Source: Novosphingobium sp. G106 | GTDB lineage: Bacteria > Pseudomonadota > Alphaproteobacteria > Sphingomonadales > Sphingomonadaceae | Length of the DNA stretch: 64,000 nt | Assembly: GCF_019075875.1 (NCBI RefSeq) | Contig: NZ_JAHOOZ010000001.1 | Span: 2,480,001-2,544,000 of the forward strand | Direction: 5' to 3' | Part shown: positions 9,771-19,457 of the stretch, one piece after another | Layout: each line of letters starts with the position of its first letter | Numbering within the stretch: the first letter of the stretch is position 1 | Notes under the pieces: generated by a model | What the model saw: only the letters and a program-made list of their open reading frames with translations | Database searches by the model: none | What the model was told of the DNA's origin: nothing | Program-made: the position numbers and the translations under genes

Positions 9771-10004
9771 TCGTTTTCGCTACCCGGCCGCCCCCGTCGG
9801 ACCGATAGTCCAAAGGACATTCCGCGAAGCTGGGGATAATTGGCCGAAGGCTCAATTCTGACGCCAAAATAATTGATTGCAAGTCTTGTTGTGCAGTGCG
9901 GAAATTGCCAAATATTGGGGCAAGGCAGCAAGGACCGAGGTCCCCAGAACCCCAGCCGCAAAAAACGGCGATCTTGGCTTAACAGCGCGAAAGGAGGTGA
10001 TCCG

Positions 10005-10061
10005 ATGTCTCATGGTCCAGCAGAGAGGTCGGGAATTTCCGTCACGAGGCATTATCGCTAA
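10005..10061 (+). CDS. 18-codon micro-ORF behind a full-length Shine-Dalgarno
   Basis: An 18-codon ORF (start MSHGPAERSG) begins 7 bases after AAGGAGG. The 15 bases at 9989-10003, GAAAGGAGGTGATCC, are complementary to the known 3' end of 16S rRNA, far more than a normal ribosome site. The leader holds two small hairpins (GGACC/GGTCC about 9939-9950; GCCG/CGGC about 9956-9969), and a strong terminator follows at 10117. The unit may be a leader peptide, a small protein or a structured RNA. A second ATG at 10012 opens an overlapping 25-codon frame, so coding is unproven. Confidence 0.4.
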   Translation: MSHGPAERSGISVTRHYR

Positions 10062-10116
10062 TGGTGATACAGCGATAAAGGCTTCGTAGGCGGCATCTTT
10101 TCGCCGCTGACCATGC

Positions 10117-10150
10117 GAAGGGCCGTACCGGGACACCGGTGCGGCCCTTC
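10117..10150 (+). terminator. strong hairpin terminator after the micro-ORF
   Basis: 15-base arms GAAGGGCCGTACCGG and CCGGTGCGGCCCTTC with one G-U pair and a GACA loop, followed by TCATTTCC. It closes the short unit that starts near 9900. The stretch 10151-10386 after it holds no gene and should carry the promoter of the molybdenum hydroxylase operon. Confidence 0.75.
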
Positions 10151-10386
10151 TCATTTCCAGGCCTCACGATGGCGGCCTCCGCCACCCCTCGGTCATTCAC
10201 GATACGGAACAGCACCCGTTCACAACCTGTTGACCGGCACCCGAGATTTATGTCACGTTTACCTGAGTCGTGGGATGACGGCTTCAAACGGGCGAGTCGG
10301 GCCAAGGTAATTCTTGGCCTCGGGCTGCGACCTTCTGCAAATTCTTGGTTTCCATAACTCTCCCCCGAACAAAAGGGACAGTGGCG

Positions 10387-10857
10387 ATGGCGAATCAATT
10401 GGCAGTCAACGATCACAATTACAGCGTCGATGTCGACGATGACACTCCGCTACTATGGGTAATCCGCGACATAGTTGGCCTGACGGGAACCAAGTTCGGT
10501 TGCGGGGCAGCGCAATGCGGCGCCTGTACCGTCCATATCGACGGCGTCGCGCATCGATCCTGCGTCACGCCGGTATCGGCCGTCGGCGACGGAAAGGTCA
10601 CGACGATCGAGCATCTCGCCTCGACACCGCTGGGCCAGGCTCTGCAAAAGGCCTGGCTCGACGAGGAAGTGGTCCAGTGCGGCTATTGCCAGTCGGGCCA
10701 GCTGATGCAGGCCGCGGCCCTGCTGACCGTGCAGCCGGCGCCGAGCGACGCCGACATCGACCAGGCCATGTCGGGCAACATCTGCCGCTGCGGCACCTAT
10801 GGGCGGATCCGCACCGCCATCAACGTGGCGTCCCGCGCCCGTGCAGGAGGCGCCTGA
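10387..10857 (+). CDS. 2Fe-2S subunit of isoquinoline 1-oxidoreductase-type molybdenum hydroxylase
   Basis: Small subunit of the xanthine oxidase family. The N-terminal plant-type ferredoxin domain has CGAAQCGAC plus a fourth cysteine (HRSC). The C-terminal helical domain holds the second cluster (CGYCQSGQ and CRCGTYGRI). It passes electrons from the molybdenum site. The start MANQLAV at 10387 fits family length (156 residues). It is the first gene of a three-gene operon; the next ATG starts one base after its stop. An aldehyde oxidase (IorAB-like) role is an equally good guess. Confidence 0.9.
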   Translation: MANQLAVNDHNYSVDVDDDTPLLWVIRDIVGLTGTKFGCGAAQCGACTVHIDGVAHRSCVTPVSAVGDGKVTTIEHLASTPLGQALQKAWLDEEVVQCGYCQSGQLMQAAALLTVQPAPSDADIDQAMSGNICRCGTYGRIRTAINVASRARAGGA

Positions 10858-10858
10858 C

Positions 10859-13000
10859 ATGGCTACCTCGGCACCGGTCGCCAGCCGCCGCTCGTTCCTC
10901 GCAGGATCCGCGCTGGTCGCAGGCGAACTCGTCATCGGCTTCGGCATCAGCCCAACGGCCGAGGCGGCCGCCGCGGACGAGCTGCGTCCCAACGCCTTCC
11001 TCCGCATCGATTCCGCGGGCGCGATCGTGCTGGCCGTGCCCTATGCAGAGATGGGCCAGGGCACGCTGACCGCCGCCGCACAGCTTGTCGCCGAAGAGCT
11101 CGAAGTGCCCTTGGATCGCGTGCGGGCGGAACTCGCGCCGGGCGACGACGTGCTTTACGCGAATCCACTGCTCGGCGGACAGATCACCGGCGGCTCGGCG
11201 TCGATCCGCGCGGGCTGGACGCAGATGCGGGGCGCCGCGGCAGCGGCGCGCACGGTCCTGATCGAGGCTGCCGCCAAACAATGGTCGGTATCGCCCGCGA
11301 CCTGCCATGCCGAAGCCGGCGAAGTGCTCCATCTGCCCAGCGGGCGACGGCTCGCCTATGGGGCTCTCGTCAACGCGGCGAGCAGGCAAGCCGTACCCAA
11401 GGAGCCAAAGCTCAAGACCGGTCCGTTCAGCGTGATCGGCAAGCCCGCGGCGCGGGTCGACACGCCGGCCAAAGTCAACGGCACGGCCAAGTTCGGCATC
11501 GACGTATCGCTTCCCGGCATGCGCCACGCCGCCGTCGCCAATTGCCCGATCATCGGCGGCCGGCTCGACGGCGTCGATGAGGCGCCGGCGCTCGCAGTCA
11601 AGGGCGTCAAGCAGGTGGTAAAACTCGGCAATGCCGTGGCCGTCGTCGCCGAGCACGGCGGCGCGGCGCGCAAGGGACTGGCTGTACTTTCTCCGCGCTG
11701 GTCGGGCTCCGATGCGCCATCCACCACCTCGATGGTCAAGGCCTACGATGCCGCGATGGCCCGTTCGGGCGTGGCCGCCGAGCGCAAGGGCGATACGGCC
11801 AAGGCCGAGGCTGCGGCCACCGCGACCTATGAGGAAACCTATCGCCTGCCGATGCTGGCCCATGCCGCGATCGAGCCGATCAACTGCACGGTTTCGGTCA
11901 AGAGCGACTCCTGCGAACTGTGGCTCGGCAGCCAGGTTCCCGGGCGCGCGCGCAAGGCCGCGGCGGCGGCTACGGGGCTCCCGGTCGAGAAGGTCAAGGT
12001 CAACAGCTACCTGATCGGCGGCGGCTTCGGGCGGAAGCTGGAAGTCGATTTCATCGCCCAGGCCGTCGCCATCGGCAAGGCCGCCGGCGTGCCGGTAAAG
12101 ATCGTCTGGGGCCGCGAGGAGGACATCCGCAACGATGCCTTCCGCTATCACCACCACAGCCGCATCCGCGTCGGGCTCGACGCGAAGGGCATGCCGACAA
12201 GCTGGCATCACAAGCTGGTGGCGCCCGGCGTCATGTTCCGCTTCCTGCCGATCTTCACCAAGGACAACGTCGACCTCGACGACGTGGACGACGCCGCAAG
12301 TCCCTATTCGATCCCCAACGTCTTCGTCGAATATGTCCGCGAGGACCCGCCCGAGGGCCTGCTCGCGGGCAACTGGCGCGGCGTCGGCGCGACACGCAAC
12401 ACAGTAGCCGTCGAATGCGTGATCGACGAGCTCGCGCGCCGCGCCAAGGTCGATCCAGTCGACTATCGGCGCAGGCTGCTGGATCCGAAATCGCGCATCG
12501 CGCGCGTGCTCGACCGCGTCGCCAGCGAATCCGGCTGGACGCAGCCGCTGCCCGAGCGGCACGGCCGCGGCGTCGCGATCGTCAGCGCCTTCGGCAGCCA
12601 TATCGGCATGGTGGCCGAAGTCGAGCTCGATGCGCAGGGCGCGGTTTCGGTGAAGAAGATCACTTCGGCGATCGACACCGGCCACATCGTCAACCCGACG
12701 ATCGTCCGCCAGCAGATCGAAGGCGGCATCGTCTTCGGCCTCAGCGCCGTGCTCTACGGCGAGATCACGGTCGAACGCGGCCGCGTAATGCAGACCAACT
12801 TCCACGACTACAAGGTGCTGCGCATGAACGAGATGCCCGAGGTTCGCGTCGCCCTGATCGACAGCACCGAGGAACCCGGCGGGGTCGGGGAACCGGGAAC
12901 CTCGATCGTTGCGCCCGCAGTGCTCAACGCCCTGCGCGCTGTCGGCGGCCCGAGGCTGACCAGCCTCCCGCTGCCACTGGCCATGGTGCACCGGGCATGA
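10859..13000 (+). CDS. molybdopterin-binding large subunit (IorB-like), Tat-exported
   Basis: Large catalytic subunit with a twin-arginine signal (ASRRSFLAGSALVAGEL). Molybdopterin-dinucleotide binding features include GGGFGRKLEVDF, and the catalytic glutamate lies in GGVGEPGTSIVAPAV near the C-terminus. Known relatives hydroxylate N-heterocycles or oxidise aldehydes in the periplasm. The domain order and about 714 residues fit a single-chain IorB. It overlaps the cytochrome gene by four bases (ATGA), so translation is coupled. Confidence 0.9.
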   Translation: MATSAPVASRRSFLAGSALVAGELVIGFGISPTAEAAAADELRPNAFLRIDSAGAIVLAVPYAEMGQGTLTAAAQLVAEELEVPLDRVRAELAPGDDVLYANPLLGGQITGGSASIRAGWTQMRGAAAAARTVLIEAAAKQWSVSPATCHAEAGEVLHLPSGRRLAYGALVNAASRQAVPKEPKLKTGPFSVIGKPAARVDTPAKVNGTAKFGIDVSLPGMRHAAVANCPIIGGRLDGVDEAPALAVKGVKQVVKLGNAVAVVAEHGGAARKGLAVLSPRWSGSDAPSTTSMVKAYDAAMARSGVAAERKGDTAKAEAAATATYEETYRLPMLAHAAIEPINCTVSVKSDSCELWLGSQVPGRARKAAAAATGLPVEKVKVNSYLIGGGFGRKLEVDFIAQAVAIGKAAGVPVKIVWGREEDIRNDAFRYHHHSRIRVGLDAKGMPTSWHHKLVAPGVMFRFLPIFTKDNVDLDDVDDAASPYSIPNVFVEYVREDPPEGLLAGNWRGVGATRNTVAVECVIDELARRAKVDPVDYRRRLLDPKSRIARVLDRVASESGWTQPLPERHGRGVAIVSAFGSHIGMVAEVELDAQGAVSVKKITSAIDTGHIVNPTIVRQQIEGGIVFGLSAVLYGEITVERGRVMQTNFHDYKVLRMNEMPEVRVALIDSTEEPGGVGEPGTSIVAPAVLNALRAVGGPRLTSLPLPLAMVHRA

Positions 13001-13644
13001 CCGCCGCGGCCACGGTCCGGCGCTTCGGCGTCGTCGCCTTCGGCTCCGCGGCGGCACTCGCGGTCGCGGTCTCGACCTATCCCGGCGAAGCCGCCGCGCC
13101 ACCGGCCACCGAACTGCGCGACGCCGCGAGCTTCGCTTCGATCCGCAGCGCCGACGCCCGGTCGCAGGCCTATTTCACCGAGGCCGCGAAAGTCATCATG
13201 CATCCGCGATGTATGAACTGCCATCCCGCGACGCGCAGGCCGACCCAGGGCGACAACATGCACCCGCACGAACCGCCGATGTTCGCGGGCGAAAGCAACA
13301 TCGGCCCCGCAGGCCTTGCCTGCTCGTCGTGCCACGGCGACGCCAACGTCACCACCTACACTGCGGGCATCCGCAGCATACCCGGCAATTCGCACTGGTC
13401 GCTCGCACCGGCCAGCATGGCCTGGCAGGGACTCAGCATGGGCGACATCTGCCGGCAGGTGCGCGATCCCAAGCGCAACGGCGACCGTGACCTCGAAGCC
13501 ATCTATCACCACATGGCCGAGGATCATCTGGTCGGTTGGGCCTGGCATCCGGGCGACGGCAGGGTCCCGGCACCCGGAACGCAAAAGGCGTTCGGTGCGC
13601 TGATCAGGGGGTGGATCGACACGGGCGCCAAATGCCCGGCCTGA
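12997..13644 (+). CDS. di-haem c-type cytochrome partner of the hydroxylase
   Basis: Exported protein of 215 residues with an N-terminal signal segment (VVAFGSAAALAVAVS) and two haem-binding motifs, CMNCH and CSSCH, about 40 residues apart. It probably takes electrons from the Fe-S subunit and passes them to the respiratory chain. The start is fixed by the ATGA overlap with the large-subunit gene. The body resembles the isoquinoline 1-oxidoreductase third subunit rather than the longer multi-haem alcohol dehydrogenase cytochromes. Confidence 0.82.
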   Translation: MTAAATVRRFGVVAFGSAAALAVAVSTYPGEAAAPPATELRDAASFASIRSADARSQAYFTEAAKVIMHPRCMNCHPATRRPTQGDNMHPHEPPMFAGESNIGPAGLACSSCHGDANVTTYTAGIRSIPGNSHWSLAPASMAWQGLSMGDICRQVRDPKRNGDRDLEAIYHHMAEDHLVGWAWHPGDGRVPAPGTQKAFGALIRGWIDTGAKCPA

Positions 13645-13874
13645 GGGCCAGACGCTACAACAACGAGATAGCGCTCTAGGCCAGATGCAATCTGGCTGAA
13701 GCGGCATGCCGGCTATCAGCCGAACCCATCTCTGCGGCTTCCCTCTTCCCTCGCCGCGCGATTCCCCCTATCCGAAGATGCAGAAACTGCACTTGCCATT
13801 TATGTCTTTTCAATTGCCGTTTGTGAAATATTTGTTCAAAGCGGCCCAATGAGAAACTGAGGGGATCCTTGCCC

Positions 13875-14972
13875 ATGGCGACGTCCGCCACCACCGAAAT
13901 CACGTTCGAGCACATGTCTCACCCCGCGCCGGTTCCTGCGGCAAAGCGCGAGGAAATCCTGGAAAACCCGGGTTTCGGCACGAATTTCACCGATCACATG
14001 GTCTCGATCGACTGGACCGAGGGCCGCGGCTGGCACGATGCCGTGATCGGTCCGCGCGCACCCATCGCGCTCGATCCGGCGACGGCCGTGCTGCACTATG
14101 CGCAGGAGATCTTCGAGGGACTCAAGGCCTACAAGCACGGCGACGGAAGCGTCGCGCTGTTCCGGCCTGAGGCCAATGCGGCGCGCTTCAATCAGTCGGC
14201 GCAGCGGCTCGCCATGCCCGAGATGCCCGAGGCGCTGTTCATCGAATCGATCCGCCAGATCGTCAAAGCCGACCGCGACTGGATTCCGGCGGGCGACGGC
14301 GCCTCGCTTTACCTGCGGCCCTTCATGTTCGCGTCCGAGGCCTTCCTCGGCGTGCGCCCGGCCAAGCAGTACAAGTATCTCGTCATCGCCAGCCCGGCGG
14401 GCAACTATTTCAAGTCGGGCGCGCCGGCGGTGTCGATCTGGGTGAGCGACTACACCCGCGCCGCGCCCGGCGGCACGGGCGCGGCCAAGTGCGGCGGCAA
14501 CTATGCCGCCAGCCTCGTCCCCCAGGCCGAGGCGATCGAGCGCGGCCACGACCAGGTCGTCTTCCTCGACGCCGCCGAGCACAAGTGGATCGAGGAACTG
14601 GGCGGCATGAACCTGTACTTCGTGTTCAGCGACGGCAGCCTCGTCACACCGTCGCTGACCGGCACGATCCTTCCCGGCATCACCCGCGATTCGATCCTGG
14701 CCCTCGCCCGCGACGAAGGCCTGACGGTGCGCGAGGAGCGCTATAGCCTCGACCAGTGGCGCGCCGATGCCCAGTCGGGCAAGCTGGTCGAGACCTTCGC
14801 CTGCGGCACCGCCGCGGTGGTCACGCCGGTCGGCAAGGTTGCGGGCCGCGAGGTCGATTTCACCATCGGCTCGGGCGGCCCGGGCCAGCTCACGCAGAAG
14901 CTCAAGAACCGCCTCGTCGCGATCCAACGCGGCGAAGCGCCCGACCCGCACGGCTGGGTGATGAAGGTCTGA
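13875..14972 (+). CDS. ilvE: branched-chain amino acid aminotransferase
   Basis: Fold-type IV PLP aminotransferase for the last step of Leu/Ile/Val synthesis. It shows LHYAQEIFEGLKAYKH, the PLP lysine region AAKCGGNYAASL, ELGGMNLYFVF, and TAAVVTPVG. About 365 residues, as usual for the class II group. The ATG at 13875 is preceded by GAGGGG; a TTG two codons earlier is unlikely. The 230-base gap before it should hold its promoter. Confidence 0.93.
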   Translation: MATSATTEITFEHMSHPAPVPAAKREEILENPGFGTNFTDHMVSIDWTEGRGWHDAVIGPRAPIALDPATAVLHYAQEIFEGLKAYKHGDGSVALFRPEANAARFNQSAQRLAMPEMPEALFIESIRQIVKADRDWIPAGDGASLYLRPFMFASEAFLGVRPAKQYKYLVIASPAGNYFKSGAPAVSIWVSDYTRAAPGGTGAAKCGGNYAASLVPQAEAIERGHDQVVFLDAAEHKWIEELGGMNLYFVFSDGSLVTPSLTGTILPGITRDSILALARDEGLTVREERYSLDQWRADAQSGKLVETFACGTAAVVTPVGKVAGREVDFTIGSGGPGQLTQKLKNRLVAIQRGEAPDPHGWVMKV

Positions 14973-14977
14973 TCGAT

Positions 14978-15006
14978 TTAATCCTCCCCGTGCCGGGGAG
15001 GATTAA
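14978..15006. terminator. bidirectional terminator overlapping a stop codon
   Basis: Perfect 12-base arms TTAATCCTCCCC and GGGGAGGATTAA with a GTGCC loop between convergent genes. The stop codon of the minus-strand hypothetical gene (15003-15005) lies inside the right arm. Confidence 0.75.
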
Positions 15007-15605
15007 TACTCGCCTTCGGCCAGGGTGTTGAACTGCGGGTGGACCCGCTGCCACTGGTACATCCAGTCCATGCCTTCCTTGGCGCGCTGGAGATCGTCCT
15101 CACGCGGGGCGAGCGCCTCGGCAGCGGCGCGAGCCACGCCGGGCAGGATCGAAGTGTCCCAGCCCTGCTCCTCCACCTCCTTGGCAAGCTTGTCGGCCTT
15201 GGCGCCGCGCAGCAGCGTCGGCAGTCGGTCGCGTAACGCGTTGACTGCCCAGGGGATCATCGGCCCGTTGGTGTCAGGATCGTAGCCCCACAGGATGTTG
15301 TGGTTCTTGTCGTTCAAAATGTAGTGATAGTGCAGCACCGAGCCGAACACGTCGAAGCGCAGGTACTCGTCGGTCCGGTTCGCAGCGAACACGTGGATGC
15401 TCGGCCCGCGCACCATGCGCTCGGCGCTGTCGCCCAGCGCCCGCGCCTCGACCGCGATCGAGATCGGACCGGCATCGAACCAGGTCGCATGCGCCTCGAT
15501 CATCGGGATCAGGGCGAACTGGTGGTACTGGCCGCGGATCGTGTCGGTCTGCCGATTGCTGTGCGGAGGCAGCGCCGGCGGCGGATTTTCCATCGAGGCA
15601 CCCAT
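15003..15605 (-). CDS. conserved hypothetical protein
   Basis: About 200 residues, no signal peptide, no domain I can name. It is rich in aromatic and acidic residues (VLHYHYILNDKNHNILWGYDPD). The ATG at 15605 (MGASMENPP) is favoured by GGGAGA 8-9 bases upstream; ATG codons at 15620 and 15611 are alternatives. Probably cytosolic. Divergent from the GST gene. Confidence 0.7.
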   Translation of the reverse strand: MGASMENPPPALPPHSNRQTDTIRGQYHQFALIPMIEAHATWFDAGPISIAVEARALGDSAERMVRGPSIHVFAANRTDEYLRFDVFGSVLHYHYILNDKNHNILWGYDPDTNGPMIPWAVNALRDRLPTLLRGAKADKLAKEVEEQGWDTSILPGVARAAAEALAPREDDLQRAKEGMDWMYQWQRVHPQFNTLAEGEY

Positions 15606-15742
15606 GACCATTTCTCCCATTGCGAAACTTCGTTCGATGGGCGCATTGCAACTTTCTTTGCGCGGCGTGTCAATTCTCCTTGCTTGATCGCGCGTCCAGT
15701 CGCCCCAATCTTCCCATCCACTTCCCCCTACGGAGATCACGC

Positions 15743-16591
15743 ATGGCAGAAGACTACGTACCGCCCGAAGTCTGGACCTGGAAGCGCGAGGGTCAGACCG
15801 GCTTTCGCGGCAACCGCCCGATCGCAGGGGCGACGCACGAGCACGAACTGCCGCGCGGCAAGCATCCGTTCCAGCTCTATTCGCTGGGCTCACCCAATGG
15901 CCAGAAGGTCTCGATCATGTTCGAGGAACTTCTCGCCGCGGGCTATAGCGAAGCCGAATACGACGCCTGGCTGATCAGCATCATGGACGGCGACCAGTTC
16001 GGCAGCGGCTTCGTCTCGGTCAATCCCAATTCCAAGATCCCCGCCCTGCTCGACCTGTCGGGGCCAGAGCCGGTCCGCGTCTTCGAATCCGCCGCGATCC
16101 TGCTGCACCTGGCCGAGAAGTTCGGCGCCTTCATTCCGACCGATGCCAAGGGCCGCGCAGAGTGCCTGTCCTGGCTGTTCTGGCAGATGTCGAACGCGCC
16201 CTCGATGGGCGGCGGTTTCGGGCACTTCTACAAGATGGCGCCGGTCAAGCTCGAATACGCGATCAACCGCTACGCCATGGAAGCCAAGCGCATCTTCGAC
16301 GTCGCCGACCGGCACCTGGCCGAGCATCGCTATTTCACCGGCGACGCCTATTCGATCGCCGACATCGCCGTGTTCACCTGGTTCCGCTATTTCCAGCGCG
16401 CCAATGCCTACGACGGCGGCAGCAAGTTCCTTGGCACACCGGACTACCTCAACGTCGCGCGCTGGATCGACGAGATCGACGCGCGCGAGCCGGTAAGGCG
16501 CGGTCTGATCGTCAACCTGACCGGCGATGACAAAGTCCGCGAACGCCATAGCGCCGCGGACATCGATGCGGTCCTGACCGCACAGGTCTGA
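15743..16591 (+). CDS. yghU: YghU-type glutathione S-transferase
   Basis: Nu-class GST family protein (about 282 residues). The N-terminal thioredoxin-like domain has LYSLGSPNGQKVSIMFEE, with the Thr/Asn-type glutathione site rather than a catalytic Cys, and FVSVNPNSKIPALLD. The C-terminal helical domain has YSIADIAVFTWFRYF. Relatives reduce disulfides and organic peroxides with glutathione. CGGAGA lies just upstream of the ATG. The symbol is by family resemblance. Confidence 0.87.
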   Translation: MAEDYVPPEVWTWKREGQTGFRGNRPIAGATHEHELPRGKHPFQLYSLGSPNGQKVSIMFEELLAAGYSEAEYDAWLISIMDGDQFGSGFVSVNPNSKIPALLDLSGPEPVRVFESAAILLHLAEKFGAFIPTDAKGRAECLSWLFWQMSNAPSMGGGFGHFYKMAPVKLEYAINRYAMEAKRIFDVADRHLAEHRYFTGDAYSIADIAVFTWFRYFQRANAYDGGSKFLGTPDYLNVARWIDEIDAREPVRRGLIVNLTGDDKVRERHSAADIDAVLTAQV

Positions 16592-16596
16592 TGGAA

Positions 16597-16624
16597 AGGC
16601 CCCTCCCCAGCAAGGGAGGGGCCT
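16597..16624. terminator. bidirectional terminator
   Basis: Perfect 11-base arms AGGCCCCTCCC and GGGAGGGGCCT with a CAGCAA loop between the convergent GST and TonB-receptor genes. Confidence 0.75.
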
Positions 16625-16648
16625 CCCAGGTCAATCGCCCCCCCAAGG

Positions 16649-19233
16649 TCAGTCGGCCATCGCGCCGAAACGGACCTTGGCCCGCAGGCCGAACATCCGC
16701 GGCATGCCGAGCGCACCGTATTCGATGCCGGTCGATTGCCAGCCGCCGCCGATGAAGTTGTAGTACTTCTCGTTGGTCAGGTTGGTGACGAAAGCCGCAA
16801 GATCGACCGGCGAACCGCCGACCGACTTCCAGGCCAGGTTGAGGTTCAGCAGGTCGAAAGCCGGCACCGTGCCGAACGGCGTCACCAGCGGCGACGCCGT
16901 CACCTGGCTCGATGTGTGAACGTAAGTTGCACTGAGCGTGATCTCGCCGAGGTTTTCGCTGACCGGCAGCTTCACCGAAGGCGTGACGCTCACCTTGTGC
17001 TTTGGCGAAAGCGGCAGCGGACCGCCGACGACCGAGTTCGGCGTCGCCGGCAGATAGCCGGGGAAGTTCACCGGGGTGAAGCTCTTGAGCTCGGTGTCGA
17101 GATAGGTGTAGCCGACCGCCAGGCTGAAGGCCGAGTAGTTGGCTAGCGCGTCGACCTCGATGCCCTGGATCTTCGACTTGCCGGCGTTCACGATCGCCTG
17201 CGCCGGCGAAGCGGTGGAGCCCGCCGCCGGGATCAGCGACGTGGCGAGTTGCTGGTCGCTGAAGTCGTTGTAGAAACCGGCGATGTTGAAATAGCCGCTG
17301 AACTCGCCGCGGAACGACAGCTTCGCGCCAATTTCATAGCTCTCGACCTTTTCGGGGCCCCAGCCCTGCGGAATCGTGTTCGACGCGTTGATGTTACCCT
17401 GGCGGTAGCCGCGCGCGTATTTGGCATAGAGCAGGATGTCGTCGGTAGGCTTGTAGTCGAGGTCGATCAGCCAGGTCGGCTTCTTGGTCGTCTGTTCCGC
17501 ATGGGTGATGCAGGATTCACCGCTCGGCGCCGGGATCGCGTTGTTCGCCGCGCAGACCGCGTTGTACTGGTTGGGCGCGAAGAAGAAGAGCTGGCGCGTC
17601 CCGCCTTCGGCGGTCGTCTTGTCGATCGTGTAGCGAATACCGCCGGTGATCGAGAGCTGATCGGTGAACCGGTAGGTCGCCTGGCCGAAGAAGCCGATGT
17701 TCTCGTACCAGTACCGCGTCAGCGAATTCTGCAGCAGGCTGGGGATCAGCGGTGAACCGAAGGTATTGATCGGCGTGCACTTCAGCGTGCTGATGTCGGC
17801 GCACGACAGCGTCGCGAGGAACGGCAGCAGGGTACCCGCCGGCAGGCCGGCCCCGCCGGCGCGGGCGAATAGTTGACATAGCTGATCTGCGAATAGGTGC
17901 CCTGGAAGGGGCTGAGCGGGTTGGCCTTTTCGTAGTAGCCACCCAGCACGTAATCGAGCTTGCCGTCGCCGCTCTTGCCCTGGATCTGGAATTCCTCGGT
18001 CATCGTCTCCTGCTCGACGTTGGCGAGGCCCTGCGAGGGATAGATGCCGACCCAGGTGAACGGCAGGCCGGTCCAGGCCGGGTTGGGATTGGCGGGGAAC
18101 ACGAAATTGTCATTGCCGATAAACAGGCTCTGCGACTGGCGGAACTGCTGATAGCTGGCGATGTTTTTCAGCGTGACCGTGTCGCTGATGCCCCAGGTCG
18201 TCGTGTTCGTGATGCCCCACTGCTTGATCCGCAGGAACGGCTTGGGGCTGCCCGCATCGACATCCCAGAAGCCGTCGCCGCGCGCTTTCTGGCGCGCGAA
18301 GCTTCCCGAACAGGCAAGCGGTGCCAGGAACGACGCCGTGCTGGCTAGGGTTTGTCCCGGCAGGTTGAAGACCGGCGAGCCCGGCAGCGGATACTTCGAC
18401 CGGTCCACGCCGGCATCGCAGCCCGTCGCGTTGATCCCGACGATCTTGTTGAATGTACCGTTGGTCTTGGACTCGCTGTAACGGACGATCAGATAGTTCT
18501 CGAGGTCGGGCGTTAGATCGGCGACCACCGCGCCGCGGAACGCCCAGTAGTCGACATCGTCGTAATCCTCGGGACCGATGCCGGAATTGTTATGGACATA
18601 GCCGTTGCGCTTCTGCCGCTCGAAGCCCAGGCGGACCCTGACGGTGTCGGCCAGCGGCGCGTTCAGCACGCCCTGCAGGCGGTACATGTCGAAGTTACCG
18701 ACCGAGACCTCGAAATAGCCGCCGAACTCGTCGGTCGGCTTCTGCGGCACGATCAGCACGGCGCCGCCCGTGGTGTTGCGGCCGAACAGCGTGCCCTGCG
18801 GCCCCTTCAGCACCTGGACGTTCTGCAGGTCGAAGAACTGCCCCACGCCGGCGCCGTTGCCGCCGGCCGTGCCGCCGTTGGCGCGCGGGCCGATGACATC
18901 GGCGAAATAGGTCGCCACCGAGGGCGAAGTGAAGTTCTCCTGCGTGAAACCGCGGATGGCGAAGGCGGCGGTCTCGGCACCGAAGCGCGAGTTGGCCGAC
19001 AGCGACGGCGTATAGGTGGCAAGGTCCGAGCCGGAGACGATGTTGCGGCTGGCGACCTGGTCCTGGTTGAACACGGTCATCGAGATCGGCACGTCCTGCA
19101 GACGTTCTTCGACGCGGCGGGCGGTAACGACGATGTCGCCTGCCCGCTCGTTTGCGGCATCCTGCGCAAGTGCAGGCGTGATCCAACCCAGAGCAGTACT
19201 CGACGCCAGGGCAAACACGATCGATGCTTTCAT
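16649..19233 (-). CDS. TonB-dependent outer membrane receptor, frameshifted
   Basis: Signal peptide ending TPALAQ, TonB box/plug start GDIVVTARRVEERLQDVP, plug domain, and a 22-strand barrel ending FGLRAKVRFGAMAD. The frame breaks after NYSPAPAGPA: one base must be added around 17840-17860, near a 4-C run, to continue with LPAGTLLPFLATLSCADIS and on to the stop at 16649. The span of 2585 bases is one short of a multiple of three. Restored, it is about 861 residues, normal for this family of sphingomonad receptors. The ligand is unknown; no substrate genes sit beside it. Confidence 0.82.
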
Positions 19234-19382
19234 GACATTCTCTCCCCAAGAACCTCAGTCGTCCGTTTCCCAAACCTTTTTCGGTGTTGCGGAAACGGCG
19301 TTCTCGCAGAGTGTCCTATTCTGCCTCCCATCGCAAGCACCCTTCACACACCGGCAATCACCCGCTAACGGGCGCGTTCCGT

Positions 19383-19457
19383 TGGGGCGTCGCCAAGTGG
19401 TAAGGCACCGGTTTTTGGTACCGGCATTCGGAGGTTCGAATCCTCCCGCCCCAGCCA
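19383..19457 (+). tRNA. tRNA-Gln (anticodon TTG)
   Basis: Acceptor arms TGGGGCG and CGCCCCA plus discriminator G and encoded CCA. D-arm GCCAAGTGGTAAGGC; anticodon stem CCGGT/ACCGG around loop TTTTGGT, giving TTG; T-arm GGAGGTTCGAATCCTCC. The accessory DNA begins directly after it, so it may be an old island attachment site. No second copy of the 3' end was seen in the window. Confidence 0.95.

Noticed and set aside
19383..19457. tRNA-Gln as an active phage-type attachment site
   Set aside because: No tRNA-targeting integrase adjacent and no second copy of the tRNA 3' end in the window; the nearby recombinase belongs to the IS91 element.
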